From positions 744,001 to 808,000 of the forward strand of contig CBDCMW010000002.1 in NCBI GenBank assembly GCA_965219165.1: a stretch of 64,000 nt of DNA, given 5' to 3'. The DNA is from Aldehydirespirator sp965219165. GTDB lineage: Bacteria > Actinomycetota > Acidimicrobiia > Acidimicrobiales > Aldehydirespiratoraceae. The notes beneath the pieces are model-generated. The model was not told where the DNA came from and did not search any database. It saw nothing but the letters and a program-made list of their open reading frames with translations. Made by a program: the position numbers and the translations under genes. Below are positions 43,408-52,548 of the stretch, one piece after another. The stretch's first letter is position 1; every line of letters begins with the position of its first letter.

Positions 43408-44094
43408 GTGAACAAGAGCACGGCCAACGCCGTCATCCGGGTGCTGACCGCGCTGACCTTGGTCGCCATGGTGCTGGCCGTGGTGCTCTACGAGGACCTG
43501 TTCCACAGGCACGCCACGCCCGCCCTTTTCGATCACACCATGATGTCCACGCACGCGATAGTCGGGGTGGACTCGCCCAGGACGTTCGATGCCGCCCTGA
43601 TGATCCTGCGGGCCGCTCTGGGAATGATGATCTTCGTCCACGGCTACAACAAGGCGTTCCGGGGCGGGCGCATCGCCGGCACGGGCCGCTGGTTCCAGTC
43701 GATGGGTATGCGCCCCGGCAAGGTCCACGCCGCGCTGGCCGCGTCCACTGAGATGGGCGCGGGCGTGCTGCTCGTCCTCGGCCTGCTCACCCCGGTGGCC
43801 GCGGCCGGGCTGATCGGCCTGATGGTGGTGGCGTTCTGGACGGTCCACCGAGACAAGGGCTTCATGATCACCGGCGAGGGCTGGGAGTACGTGGCCCTGA
43901 TCTCGGCCATGAGCCTGGTGTGCGCCATGCTCGGCCCCGGCGGCATATCCCTCGATGCAGAACTCGAGATCGCTCACCGCCTCGACGGCGTGACCGGCCT
44001 GGGGATAGCCCTGCTGCTCGGGGTGGGCGCCGGCGCCGCCCAGCTCCTGCTCTTCTTCCGCCCCCCGAAGCCCGCCGCCGACGCCGACGCTTAG
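43408..44094 (+). CDS. DoxX family membrane protein
   Basis: 228 residues with four to five helices. The DoxX core starts RAALGMMIFVHGYNKAFRGG and continues with the ...GAGVLLVLGLLTPVAAAGLI helix and KGFMITGEGWEYVAL, the last a typical DoxX/DoxD stretch. Often part of membrane redox or thiol-oxidation systems. The GTG at 43408 has GGAGG five bases upstream. N-terminal extra helix TALTLVAMVLAVVLYEDLF. Function here unknown. Confidence 0.88.
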   Translation: MNKSTANAVIRVLTALTLVAMVLAVVLYEDLFHRHATPALFDHTMMSTHAIVGVDSPRTFDAALMILRAALGMMIFVHGYNKAFRGGRIAGTGRWFQSMGMRPGKVHAALAASTEMGAGVLLVLGLLTPVAAAGLIGLMVVAFWTVHRDKGFMITGEGWEYVALISAMSLVCAMLGPGGISLDAELEIAHRLDGVTGLGIALLLGVGAGAAQLLLFFRPPKPAADADA

Positions 44095-44105
44095 CCTTCG
44101 CGAAG

Positions 44106-44146
44106 TTGACGTAGTGGTGCTCGATACAGGGGCATAACTACGTCAA
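44106..44146. terminator. Inverted repeat between convergent doxX and DMT genes
   Basis: TTGACGTAGT (44106-44115) and ACTACGTCAA (44137-44146) are perfect 10-base arms with a 21-base loop, placed between two convergent gene ends (44094 and 44188). It lacks a T-run, so it may be a two-way terminator or another palindromic repeat. Confidence 0.4.
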
Positions 44147-44187
44147 TATCGTTGGAGACTCGGGCGTGGCCGCACCACCATCGGCCG

Positions 44188-45414
44188 CTACAGACGCGGC
44201 CGGGTCCGGGGGCGCAGCCACGGACGGCTGACCCGGCCGTGGGCCAGGTCGGCCCCGGCGTGGCCGAAGATTGCGCCCAGCACCAGCAGGCCGCCGGCCA
44301 CAGTGACCAGCGGCGGCGCCTCGCTCAACACGATCCACGCCAGCAGGATCGAGAACGGCGTCTCGCTGGACGCCAGCAGGCCAGCCTCCGCGGCCGGGAT
44401 CAGGCGGACTCCTTCAGCCCAAAGCACTAGCGACACCGCGAACACCAGCCCGAAGAACACGATCAGCGGCGTCTGGTCGGCGGCCACGCCCAGCGGGTCG
44501 GCCACCGCCAGCGACACCACGAACAGCAGCACCCCGGCCGAGCCCAGCGCCAGCACCGCGTCGGCTCCCTCGAACCGGCGGATCAGCACGATCAGCAGGG
44601 CCAGGATCAGCGCCAGGACTACGGCCCGCAGGTTGCCGTCGAGGTCGCCGGGCCCCAGGTTGCCAGCCACCGTGAGGGTCACGCCCGCGAGCGCGGCCAC
44701 GGCGGCCACCACCGTCGAGCGCCGCAGCCGCTCGCGCAGGATCAGCCACGCCAGCCCGGCGGCCATGAAAGGGATGGTGGCGCTGATCACGGTGACGTTG
44801 GCCACCTCGGTCCTCTGCAGCGCGTCGATGTACAGGAACATCGACAGCGATGCCAGCGCGGCCAGCAGCAGGCCCTGAGGGCCGAGGGTCGCACCTAGCC
44901 GCAGGCGGGCCTGCGAGCCGCCGACTCGACCCCTTGCCCACACATAGGCCAGCGCCGCCGTTCCACCGATCAGACCCCGCCAGCTGGCGATCTGCCAGAC
45001 GTCGGCGTCGATGCTGCGGGAGATGGCCCCAGTGCTGCCGAACCCCAGCCCCGACACGATCATCGCGGCCGCACCCAACCGCCGGGACCGCCCTGTCGCC
45101 CCGCCAGTGTCCAAGCCCGCGTCCGAGTTTGCGGCCGAGCCGGTGCGTGTTCCAGAGCCGGTGCCCGCGCCAGAGCCGGTGCCTGTTCCAGAGCCGGTGC
45201 CCGCGCCAGAGCCGGTGCCTGAGCCAGACTCGGTGCCCGCGCCAGAGCCGGTGCCTGTTCCAGACTCGGTGCCCGCGCCAGAGCCGGTGCCTGTTCCAGA
45301 CTCGGTGCCCGCGCCAGAGCCGGTGCCTGCGCCGGACCCGGTGCCTGAGCCAGACTGGGAGACCGCGCCGGCTCGGCCGGGCCGCGGGTCTGGAACGCCC
45401 TGGTCGGCCGTCAA
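44188..45414 (-). CDS. EamA/DMT-superfamily transporter with repetitive N-terminal extension
   Basis: 408 residues. Residues ~110-395 contain ten helices in two EamA halves (AAMIVSGLGFGSTGAISR; SWRGLIGGTAALAYV; ATIPFMAAGLAWLILRERL; SSETPFSILLAWIVLSEAPP), a drug/metabolite exporter of the cytoplasmic membrane. The first ~95 residues are a Gly/Ser/Thr-rich run of GTGSGAGTES units with no precedent in the family. It is encoded by a minisatellite at about 45130-45360, and the real start may lie after it. Substrate unknown. Confidence 0.88.
   Translation of the reverse strand: MTADQGVPDPRPGRAGAVSQSGSGTGSGAGTGSGAGTESGTGTGSGAGTESGTGTGSGAGTESGSGTGSGAGTGSGTGTGSGAGTGSGTRTGSAANSDAGLDTGGATGRSRRLGAAAMIVSGLGFGSTGAISRSIDADVWQIASWRGLIGGTAALAYVWARGRVGGSQARLRLGATLGPQGLLLAALASLSMFLYIDALQRTEVANVTVISATIPFMAAGLAWLILRERLRRSTVVAAVAALAGVTLTVAGNLGPGDLDGNLRAVVLALILALLIVLIRRFEGADAVLALGSAGVLLFVVSLAVADPLGVAADQTPLIVFFGLVFAVSLVLWAEGVRLIPAAEAGLLASSETPFSILLAWIVLSEAPPLVTVAGGLLVLGAIFGHAGADLAHGRVSRPWLRPRTRPRL
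45130..45360. repeat. Minisatellite encoding GTGSGAGTES in the DMT transporter gene
   Basis: Multiple copies of a 24- and 48-bp unit of the form CCAGAGCCGGTGCCTGTTCC with near identity, all in frame with the transporter. Confidence 0.85.
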
Positions 45415-45441
45415 CTCAGGGCCGGTGGACGCCGGGGACGG

Positions 45442-46098
<657 letters not shown>

Positions 46099-46113
46099 GT
46101 CCCGACTGTACAG

Positions 46114-46358
46114 CCGTCCTCGCTAGCCCCGTCGTCCCCACAGCTCAGCCGCGCCCCACGGCTCCGCCGTCCTCGCTAGCCCCGTCGTCCCCACAGCTCA
46201 GCCGCGCCCCACGGTTCCGCCGTCCTCGCCAGCCCCGTCGTCCCCACAGCCCAGCCGCGCCCCACGGTTCCGCCGTCCTCGCTAGCCCCGTCGTCCCCAC
46301 AGCTCAGCCGCGCCCCACGGCTCCGCCGTCCTCGCCAGCCCCGTCGTCCCCACAGACC
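46114..46358. repeat. 53-bp tandem repeat array upstream of msrA
   Basis: Units start at 46114, 46167, 46220, 46273 and 46326 with CCGTCCTCGCYAGCCCCGTC. Four are complete and one partial; they differ at scattered positions. The array lies in the divergent region between msrA and the D-aminoacylase-like gene; no promoter is obvious in it. Confidence 0.95.
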
Positions 46359-46389
46359 ACTGCGGGCCGTGCCCTGGCCGCCCTCGGCG

Positions 46390-46437
46390 AAATTGGTGCG
46401 ACTAATGGGCCTCTGAGGGCTGTTTCGTCATCAATTT
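46390..46437 (+). repeat. AAATTGG palindromic intergenic element, copy C
   Basis: 48 bp starting AAATTGGTGCGACTAATGGG and ending TCATCAATTT. Upstream of the D-aminoacylase-like gene, downstream of the 53-bp array. The rest of this 430-bp spacer shows nothing else. Confidence 0.8.
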
Positions 46438-46531
46438 GGGGCGGCATTGCCGCGCCGCGGCGGGCCGGCCGCAGCCCGCCACGGCTACCCTCTGCGGCGA
46501 TGCTCCGGACGATCCCCGTGCACACAGCCCG

Positions 46532-48283
46532 ATGCTCGACACGCTGATCGCCGGCGGCACGCTGATCGACGGCACCGGCGCGCCCGCCCGCCCCGCCGAC
46601 ATCGGTGTCACCGACGGCCGGATCGTGGCCGTGGCCGACCCCGGCGACCTCGCCGACACCCAGGCCGCCGACACCGTCGACGCCGACGGCCTGATCGTGT
46701 GCCCCGGCTTCATCGACCCCCACACCCACTACGACGCCCAGATCTTCTGGGACCCGAGGGCCACCCCGTCGAACCTGTTCGGCGTCACCACCGTGGTCGG
46801 CGGCAACTGCGGCTTCTCGCTCGCCCCCCTCGGCCACCCATCCGACGGCGAGTACCTCAAGCGCATGATGGTGAAGGTGGAGGGCATGGAGCTGGCCGCC
46901 CTCGAACAAGGCGTGCCGTGGGACTGGGAGAGCTTCGCCGACTACCTGCGGGCCGTCGAGAGCCGGGGCGTGGGCGTGAACGCCGGCTTCATGGTGGGAC
47001 ACTGCGCGCTGCGCCGGGCCGTCATGCGCGACGACGCCGTCGGCCATGAGGCCAACCCCGACCAGATCGCCCTGATGCGGGCCCTGCTGGCTGAGTCGCT
47101 GGCCTCGGGCGGGTTCGGCTTCTCCACCGGCCGCAGCTACACCCACAACGACTGGGACGGCCAGCCCGTGCCCAGCCGCTGGGCCAGCGAGGAGGAGGTG
47201 CTGGAGCTGTGCCGGGAGACGGCCACCCACCCCGGCACCACCCTCGAGTGGGTCGCCGACGGCTGCATGAAGGGTTTCAGCGAGGACGAGGTCGCCCTGA
47301 TGACCCGCATGTCGCTGCAGGCCCAACGCCCGCTCAACTGGAACGTGCTGACCGTCGACTCGGCCCGCCCCGACGACTACCGCAACCAGATCGCCGCCTG
47401 CGAGCGGGCCGCCGACGCCGGCGCGGTGGTGGTGGCGCTGACCATGCCGATCCTGGTGGGGATGAACATGAATCTGGGCAGCTTCTGCGCCTTGCACATG
47501 CTGCCCGGCTGGAAGGACATCTTCAGCCTGCCGATCCCTGAGCGCATGGAGGCCCTGCGCCGTCCCGAGACTCTCATAACCCTCGAGAACTCGGCGGCCG
47601 GCCCGGAGGCGGGTGTGTTCAGCCGCCTCACCGGCTGGTCCGGATACGTCATCGGCGACACCTACTCGGCCGCCAACGAGGGCCTGAAGGGCCGGCGGGT
47701 GGGCGACATCGCCCGGGAGCGGGGCCAGCGGGACTTCTTCTGCATGGTGGACGTCTGCCTGGCCGACGATCTGCGGACCGTGCTGTGGCCCGCCCCCACC
47801 GACGACGATCCCGAGAGCTGGCGGCTGCGGGCCGAGGCCTGGGAGCACCCGGCGGTGATGATCGGCGGCAGCGACGCCGGGGCGCACCTCGATCGCATGG
47901 CCGGCGCCTGCTACACCACGGCGTGGATCGCCGATTGCCTGCGAGGCCGGCGCCTCACCACTCTCGAGAACGCGGTGCACCATCTCACTGAGGCGCCCGC
48001 CCGGCTGTTCGGGCTGCGGGGCCGGGGCCGGGTCGCCGAGGGCTGCTTCGCCGACATCGTTCTGTTCGATCCCGACACTGTCGGCGCTAGCGATCCGGTG
48101 CTGGTGGCCGACCTGCCCGGCGCCGGCAAGCGCCTGTGGTCCGAGGCCACCGGCGTGCGGCGGGTGATGGTGAACGGTGTGACCACGGTGGTGGACGGCG
48201 AGGCCACCGAGGCGCTGCCGGGCACGGTGCTGCGCTCGGGGCGCCACACCGAGACAGTCCCGGTAGGAGCGGCAAGCAGCTAG
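46532..48283 (+). CDS. N-acyl-D-amino-acid deacylase/D-aminoacylase-like amidohydrolase
   Basis: 583 residues. LIAGGTLIDGTGAPARPADI at the N-terminus, PGFIDPHTHYDAQIFWDP (HxH), VVGGNCGFSLAPL, and GGSDAGAHLDRM near the C-terminus (metal-binding Asp) are the hallmarks of the D-aminoacylase/AmdA group, which hydrolyses N-acyl bonds or related cyclic amides. Its close relatives in actinobacteria are often annotated as amidohydrolase family proteins of unknown substrate. The ATG at 46532 is the first that gives the conserved start. It lies 18 bp ahead of the acetyl-CoA synthetase gene, so acetate released by deacylation could be activated directly; this is inference. Confidence 0.9.
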   Translation: MLDTLIAGGTLIDGTGAPARPADIGVTDGRIVAVADPGDLADTQAADTVDADGLIVCPGFIDPHTHYDAQIFWDPRATPSNLFGVTTVVGGNCGFSLAPLGHPSDGEYLKRMMVKVEGMELAALEQGVPWDWESFADYLRAVESRGVGVNAGFMVGHCALRRAVMRDDAVGHEANPDQIALMRALLAESLASGGFGFSTGRSYTHNDWDGQPVPSRWASEEEVLELCRETATHPGTTLEWVADGCMKGFSEDEVALMTRMSLQAQRPLNWNVLTVDSARPDDYRNQIAACERAADAGAVVVALTMPILVGMNMNLGSFCALHMLPGWKDIFSLPIPERMEALRRPETLITLENSAAGPEAGVFSRLTGWSGYVIGDTYSAANEGLKGRRVGDIARERGQRDFFCMVDVCLADDLRTVLWPAPTDDDPESWRLRAEAWEHPAVMIGGSDAGAHLDRMAGACYTTAWIADCLRGRRLTTLENAVHHLTEAPARLFGLRGRGRVAEGCFADIVLFDPDTVGASDPVLVADLPGAGKRLWSEATGVRRVMVNGVTTVVDGEATEALPGTVLRSGRHTETVPVGAASS

Positions 48284-48301
48284 GCAGCTAGGAGAGCAAC
48301 C

Positions 48302-50296
48302 ATGGCCGAAGGGTCGATCGAGATCTACGAGACCGAGGACCGGACGTTCCCGCCGTCGCCGGACTTCGCCGCCGCGGCCCAGGTCGCCGACGGGTCGATG
48401 TACGACGAGGCTGCCGCCGACTTCGAGGCCTTCTGGGCCCGCCAGGCCCGGGAGCTCCTCGACTGGCACACCGACTTCCACACCACCCTGGAGTGGGACC
48501 TGCCCTTCGCCCAGTGGTTCGTGGGCGGGCAGCTCAACGTGTCGCACAACTGCCTGGACCGCCATGTGGCCGCGGGCCGGGGCGACAAGGTGGCCTTCCA
48601 TTGGGAGGGCGAGCCGGGCGACACCCGCACCATCACCTACTCCGAGCTGCTCGACGACGTGCAGCGTTTCGCCAACGTGCTGCTGCGCCTGGGCCTGCGC
48701 AAGGGCGACCGCATCGCCGTGTACATGCCGATGATTCCCGAGCTGGCGGTCACCATGCTGGCCTGCACCCGCATCGGGGTGGCCCATTCGGTGATCTTCG
48801 GCGGCTTCTCGCCCGACGCCATCACCGACCGCTGCGCCGACGCCGAGGCCCGCCTGGTGGTCACCGCCGACGCGGGCTACCGCCGGGGCGCTCCCTCTCC
48901 CCTGAAGCCCAACGTCGACCTGGCTCTGGCAGCCGGCGCCCCCTCGGTGGAGCACGTGGTGGTGGTGGACCGCTGCGGCACCGATCCGGTCATGGCCGAG
49001 GGCCGGGACCTGTGGTGGCACGACATGATGGCCGGGGCCGCCCCGGACTGCCCGGCCGAGCCGATGGACTCCGAGCAGCTGCTGTACCTGCTGTACACGT
49101 CGGGCACCACGGCCAAGCCGAAGGGGATCATGCACACCACCGGCGGGTATCTGACCCAGGTGGCGTTCACCCACCGCTACGTGTTCGATCTGCGTCCCGA
49201 CTCCGACGTGTTCTGGTGCGCGGCCGACATCGGCTGGGTCACCGGTCACAGCTACATCGTCTACGGGCCGCTGGCCAACGGCGCCACGTCGGTGATGTAC
49301 GAGGGCACGCCGGACACGCCCCGCCCCACCGAGCGCTCCGGCGACCGGGCAGTGTGGGCCAAGGACCGCCTGTGGGACATCATCGAGCGCTACGGCGTGA
49401 CCCAGCTGTACACCGCCCCCACCGCCATCCGCACGTTCATGAAGTGGGGCGAGCAGTGGCCGGCGGGCCGGGACCTGTCCAGCCTGCGGGTGCTGGGCAC
49501 GGTGGGCGAGCCGATCAATCCTGAGGCGTGGATGTGGTACCACCGCCACATCGGTACCGAGCGCTGCCCGATCGTGGACACGTGGTGGCAGACCGAGACC
49601 GGCGGCCACATGATCACTCCGCTGCCGGGGGTGACCACCACCAAGCCGGGTTCGGCCACCCAGCCGTTGCCGGGCGTCTTCGCCGAGGTGGTGGACGATG
49701 CGGGGTCGGTGGTGGCCGAGGGCGGCGGCTATCTGACGATCACCCGTCCCTGGCCGTCGATGCTGCGGGGGATCTGGGGCGACCCGGAGCGCTACCACGA
49801 CACCTACTGGTCGGCGTTCGAGGGCCGTTACGTCGCGGGCGACGGCGCCCGGGTCGACGCCGACGGCTACCTGTGGCTGCTGGGCCGGGTGGACGACGTG
49901 ATGAACGTGTCGGGGCATCGGATCTCCACCACCGAGGTGGAGTCGGCTCTGGTGGACCATCCTGCGGTGGCCGAGGCCGCGGTGGTGGGCGCGGCCGACG
50001 ACATCACTGGCCAGGCCATCGTCGGCTACGTGATCCTGGTTGGTTCGGCGACAGCCTCCGACGAATTGCGTGAGGAGGTCCGCCGGCATGTGGCTGTCAA
50101 GCTGGGGCCGACGGCGAGGCCGAAGGCGGTGTTCCTGGTGCCGGACCTGCCCAAGACCCGTTCGGGCAAGATCATGCGCCGCCTGCTGCGCGATGTGGCC
50201 GACGGCCGGGATCTGGGCGACACCACCACTCTGGCCGATCCGGGTGTGGTGGCCGAGATCCGGGACCGGGCCGCAGAAGCCGCCGACGAAGAGTGA
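48302..50296 (+). CDS. acs: Acetyl-CoA synthetase (AMP-forming)
   Basis: 664 residues. A3 motif YLLYTSGTTAKPKGIMHT, ACS-specific WCAADIGWVTGHSYIVYGPL, WWQTETGGHMITPLPG (acetate pocket Trp), hinge GRVDDVMNVSGHRIS and C-terminal PKTRSGKIMRRLLRD with the acetyl-regulated Lys. All essential parts are intact; the enzyme makes acetyl-CoA from acetate, ATP and CoA through acetyl-AMP. It follows the amidohydrolase by 18 bp with a GGAGAGC ribosome site, so the two probably form an operon. Confidence 0.96.
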   Translation: MAEGSIEIYETEDRTFPPSPDFAAAAQVADGSMYDEAAADFEAFWARQARELLDWHTDFHTTLEWDLPFAQWFVGGQLNVSHNCLDRHVAAGRGDKVAFHWEGEPGDTRTITYSELLDDVQRFANVLLRLGLRKGDRIAVYMPMIPELAVTMLACTRIGVAHSVIFGGFSPDAITDRCADAEARLVVTADAGYRRGAPSPLKPNVDLALAAGAPSVEHVVVVDRCGTDPVMAEGRDLWWHDMMAGAAPDCPAEPMDSEQLLYLLYTSGTTAKPKGIMHTTGGYLTQVAFTHRYVFDLRPDSDVFWCAADIGWVTGHSYIVYGPLANGATSVMYEGTPDTPRPTERSGDRAVWAKDRLWDIIERYGVTQLYTAPTAIRTFMKWGEQWPAGRDLSSLRVLGTVGEPINPEAWMWYHRHIGTERCPIVDTWWQTETGGHMITPLPGVTTTKPGSATQPLPGVFAEVVDDAGSVVAEGGGYLTITRPWPSMLRGIWGDPERYHDTYWSAFEGRYVAGDGARVDADGYLWLLGRVDDVMNVSGHRISTTEVESALVDHPAVAEAAVVGAADDITGQAIVGYVILVGSATASDELREEVRRHVAVKLGPTARPKAVFLVPDLPKTRSGKIMRRLLRDVADGRDLGDTTTLADPGVVAEIRDRAAEAADEE

Positions 50297-50317
50297 GCAG
50301 TACTCGCCCCCCAACCG

Positions 50318-50510
50318 GTTCTCGGGTCGGTTTTGGGCCTTGGAGACCCATTAGTCGCACCAAGTTCCTGGCCGTCCCGGCGCCAGCCCGTTCTCGGGGT
50401 GTTTGTGGGTCGTGGAGACCCATTAGTCGCACCAAGTTCGTGGCCGCCTCGGCGCCAGCCCGTTCTTGGGGTGTTTGTGGGTCGTGGAAGCCCATTTCTG
50501 GCCCCGAGTT
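50318..50510. repeat. Three 72-bp tandem copies related to the AAATTGG element (E, F, G)
   Basis: Units at 50318, 50390 and 50462. On the minus strand they contain CTTGGTGCGACTAATGGG, the core of elements B and C, with ends GAACTTGG in place of AAATTGG. The third unit is more diverged. Sits between acs and the HAD gene; its translation in one frame is only low-complexity. Confidence 0.85.
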
Positions 50511-50528
50511 CCTGAGGACGGGTCAGAC

Positions 50529-51053
50529 GTGACCAGCACTCCCGACAACTGGTTCTTCCGCGACGGCGCGCCCGCCGCCACCGGGCCGCTGGTGATCATG
50601 GATCTCGACGGGGTGATCTCCGACGCAACGCATCGCCAGCATTTCCTGCGGGGCGCCTTCAAGGACTTCCCGGGCTTCTTCACCGCCGCGCCCGGTGACC
50701 CGCCCTATGAGACCGGCCTGGCCCTGGCCGCCTCGGTGGACGAGGACCACACGGTGGCCATCCTGACCGCCCGCCCGTATTACATGTCCGACGACACCCG
50801 CCGCTGGCTGGCCGCCAATGACGTGCGCCACGACTTGCTGATCCTGCGCCCGGAGCGGGGCCGGGGCTCCCGGGGCCCGTCGGCGGATTTCAAGCGCCAC
50901 GAGTTGAGCCGCCTGCGTGCGGCCGGCTACGAGGTCACTGCGGCCATCGACGACGATGAGCGGATCATCGAGATGTACCGCTCCGAGGGTGTCTTCGCCC
51001 TTTACACCCACTCCGGCTACTACGAGGGGGAGGCCTCGGCGAGGACCTTGTAG
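50529..51053 (+). CDS. HAD-superfamily phosphatase (polynucleotide kinase 3'-phosphatase-like)
   Basis: 174 residues from GTG at 50529. HAD motif I VIMDLDGVISDATHR, motif II in VAILTARPYYMSDDTRRWL and motif IV region AAIDDDERIIEMYR. The spacing and the HRQHFLRGA cap resemble the phosphatase part of T4-type polynucleotide kinases, but substrates are unproven. The final residues GEASARTL come from a 75-bp tandem duplication; the third copy still shows the presumed original terminus SGYYEH-stop at 51180. Upstream is the 72-bp repeat array. Confidence 0.8.
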   Translation: MTSTPDNWFFRDGAPAATGPLVIMDLDGVISDATHRQHFLRGAFKDFPGFFTAAPGDPPYETGLALAASVDEDHTVAILTARPYYMSDDTRRWLAANDVRHDLLILRPERGRGSRGPSADFKRHELSRLRAAGYEVTAAIDDDERIIEMYRSEGVFALYTHSGYYEGEASARTL

Positions 51054-51176
51054 GAGCGGGGGGTGGTGTTCGCCCTCTACGTCCACTCCGGCTACTACGA
51101 GGGGGAGGCCTCGGCGAGGACCTTGTAGGAGCGGGGGGTGGTGTTCGCCCTCTACGTCCACTCCGGCTACTACGAG
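50994..51176 (+). repeat. 75-bp tandem repeat at the 3' end of the HAD gene
   Basis: Copies at 50994 and 51069 and a 33-base remainder at 51144, each starting TTCGCCCTYTACRYCCACTC. The unit contains the present stop codon (TAG at 51051-51053), while the last partial copy leads to a TGA at 51180-51182. Confidence 0.95.
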
Positions 51177-51246
51177 CACTGAACCCGCGGCGGGCCCTTA
51201 CCTGCTGCCGGTAGATTGGGCGTGACGCGAGCGGAGGTGACCGACG

Positions 51247-52110
51247 ATGTTCAACGCGGCTAAGACGTTCACGCTGCTGGCCCTGCTCGGTGGCCTGTGC
51301 ATAGTGATCGGCGGGTCCTTCGGCCAGGGCGGCTTGGTGCTCGGCCTGCTCTTCGCCCTGGTGCTGACCGGCGGCTCCTACTGGTTCAGCGACAGGCTGG
51401 CCATCGCCTCGGCCCGGGCCCAGCCCGTCTCGGCGGCCGAGATGCCCGAGTACCACCGGACCATGGCCGACCTGTGCGCCCGGGCCGACATGCCCATGCC
51501 GAAGCTGTACATGGCGCCCAACCCGCAGCCCAACGCTTTCGCCACCGGCCGCAACCCCAACAACGCGGCGGTGTGCATCACCGCAGGCCTCACCCAGGCG
51601 ATGGGCTGGGACGAGATCCGGGGCGTGCTGGCCCACGAGCTGGCCCACATACGCAACCGCGACATCCTGATCGGCTCGGTGGCCGCCGCCATCGGCATGG
51701 CGGTGACGTTCGTCGCTCACATGGCTATGTGGGGGGCGATGTTCGCGGGCGGGCGCGGCGACCGTCACGGCAACCCGCTGGGCCAGCTGGCGCTCGCCAT
51801 CCTGGCCCCGATCGCGGCGGCGATGATCCAGGCCGCCATCAGCCGCAGCCGCGAGTTCCAGGCCGACGCCTCGGCGGCCAAGCTGATCGGCGACGGCCGT
51901 CCCCTGGCCCGGGCGCTGGAGCGCCTGGAGGTCCACTCCCGGCGGATCCCGTCGGGGGTGAACCCGAGCCAGGCGTCGAACTACATCATCAACCCGCTCA
52001 AGGCCCAGGCCCGCGGCGGCGGGGGAGGGGGCGGCTTCAGCCGGATGTTCTCCACCCATCCGCCCACCGCGGAGCGCATCCGCCGCCTCGAGTCCCGCGA
52101 CTGGCAGTAG
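51247..52110 (+). CDS. htpX: M48-family zinc metalloprotease HtpX
   Basis: 287 residues. Two N-terminal helices, the zinc site HELAH (H130, H134) in GVLAHELAHIRNRD with third ligand E203 in SREFQADASAAKLIG, and two further helices between. It degrades misfolded membrane proteins. GGAGGTGA eight bases before the ATG. The C-terminal STHPPTAERIRRLE is the standard HtpX ending. Full length. Confidence 0.96.
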   Translation: MFNAAKTFTLLALLGGLCIVIGGSFGQGGLVLGLLFALVLTGGSYWFSDRLAIASARAQPVSAAEMPEYHRTMADLCARADMPMPKLYMAPNPQPNAFATGRNPNNAAVCITAGLTQAMGWDEIRGVLAHELAHIRNRDILIGSVAAAIGMAVTFVAHMAMWGAMFAGGRGDRHGNPLGQLALAILAPIAAAMIQAAISRSREFQADASAAKLIGDGRPLARALERLEVHSRRIPSGVNPSQASNYIINPLKAQARGGGGGGGFSRMFSTHPPTAERIRRLESRDWQ

Positions 52111-52210
52111 TCCCCAATCCCACCGCCGGTCACTCGAACCGGGGGCGGCATCCCAAGACTGGCGTCAGGCGAGTTCGAGCCCCGATCCCACTACTCGGCC
52201 GCACGAGCAA

Positions 52211-52519
52211 TCAGGGACGGTCGAGGATCTCGTGGCCTCCGCAGCGGCGCCAGATGATGTGCCGCTGACCGGGGAGTTTTTCCTCACCCCACGAGAAGGT
52301 CGCCCTGCCGTCGGGCGCCCAGGTCATCTCGAAGACCCGCGGTGCGCCCTTCACCCCCTTGACCCGAAGGCCGGACCGGAAGGAACCGCGCCGACCGGCC
52401 TCCATGTCGCTCAGGTCGTCTACGAACTCGTTCCTCGCTCTCAGGAAGAGAACCCGCTGATTCTCGGTAAGGCGCTTCCAGTCCCGTCGGAAGCGGCTCT
52501 CCCGGTCGTAGGTGGGCAT
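52211..52519 (-). CDS. RelE/ParE-like putative toxin
   Basis: 102 residues. RFRRDWKRLTENQRVLFLRA, RSGLRVKGVKGAPRVFEMTW and HIIWRRCGGHEI are the marks of a small actinobacterial family with RelE-like secondary structure (helix-helix then a curved sheet ending in WRR.G.H), usually annotated as a putative cytotoxin. It follows, 29 bp downstream on the same strand, the duplicated acidic protein at 52549, which has the position of an antitoxin. The RelE-like assignment is from pattern, not from catalytic residues. Confidence 0.7.
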   Translation of the reverse strand: MPTYDRESRFRRDWKRLTENQRVLFLRARNEFVDDLSDMEAGRRGSFRSGLRVKGVKGAPRVFEMTWAPDGRATFSWGEEKLPGQRHIIWRRCGGHEILDRP

Positions 52520-52548
52520 GACCGGCCCCAGGAGCCGCAGCGGGCCGA

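Noticed and set aside
46304..50314. A very long open frame on the minus strand (over 1300 codons).
   Set aside because: It is the shadow of the amidohydrolase and acs genes in GC-rich DNA: His/Gly/Arg/Pro-rich, with no domain, while the plus strand has complete families.
50318..51176. Regular 72- and 75-bp repeats considered as a CRISPR array.
   Set aside because: Units are contiguous without unique spacers and no cas genes are present.
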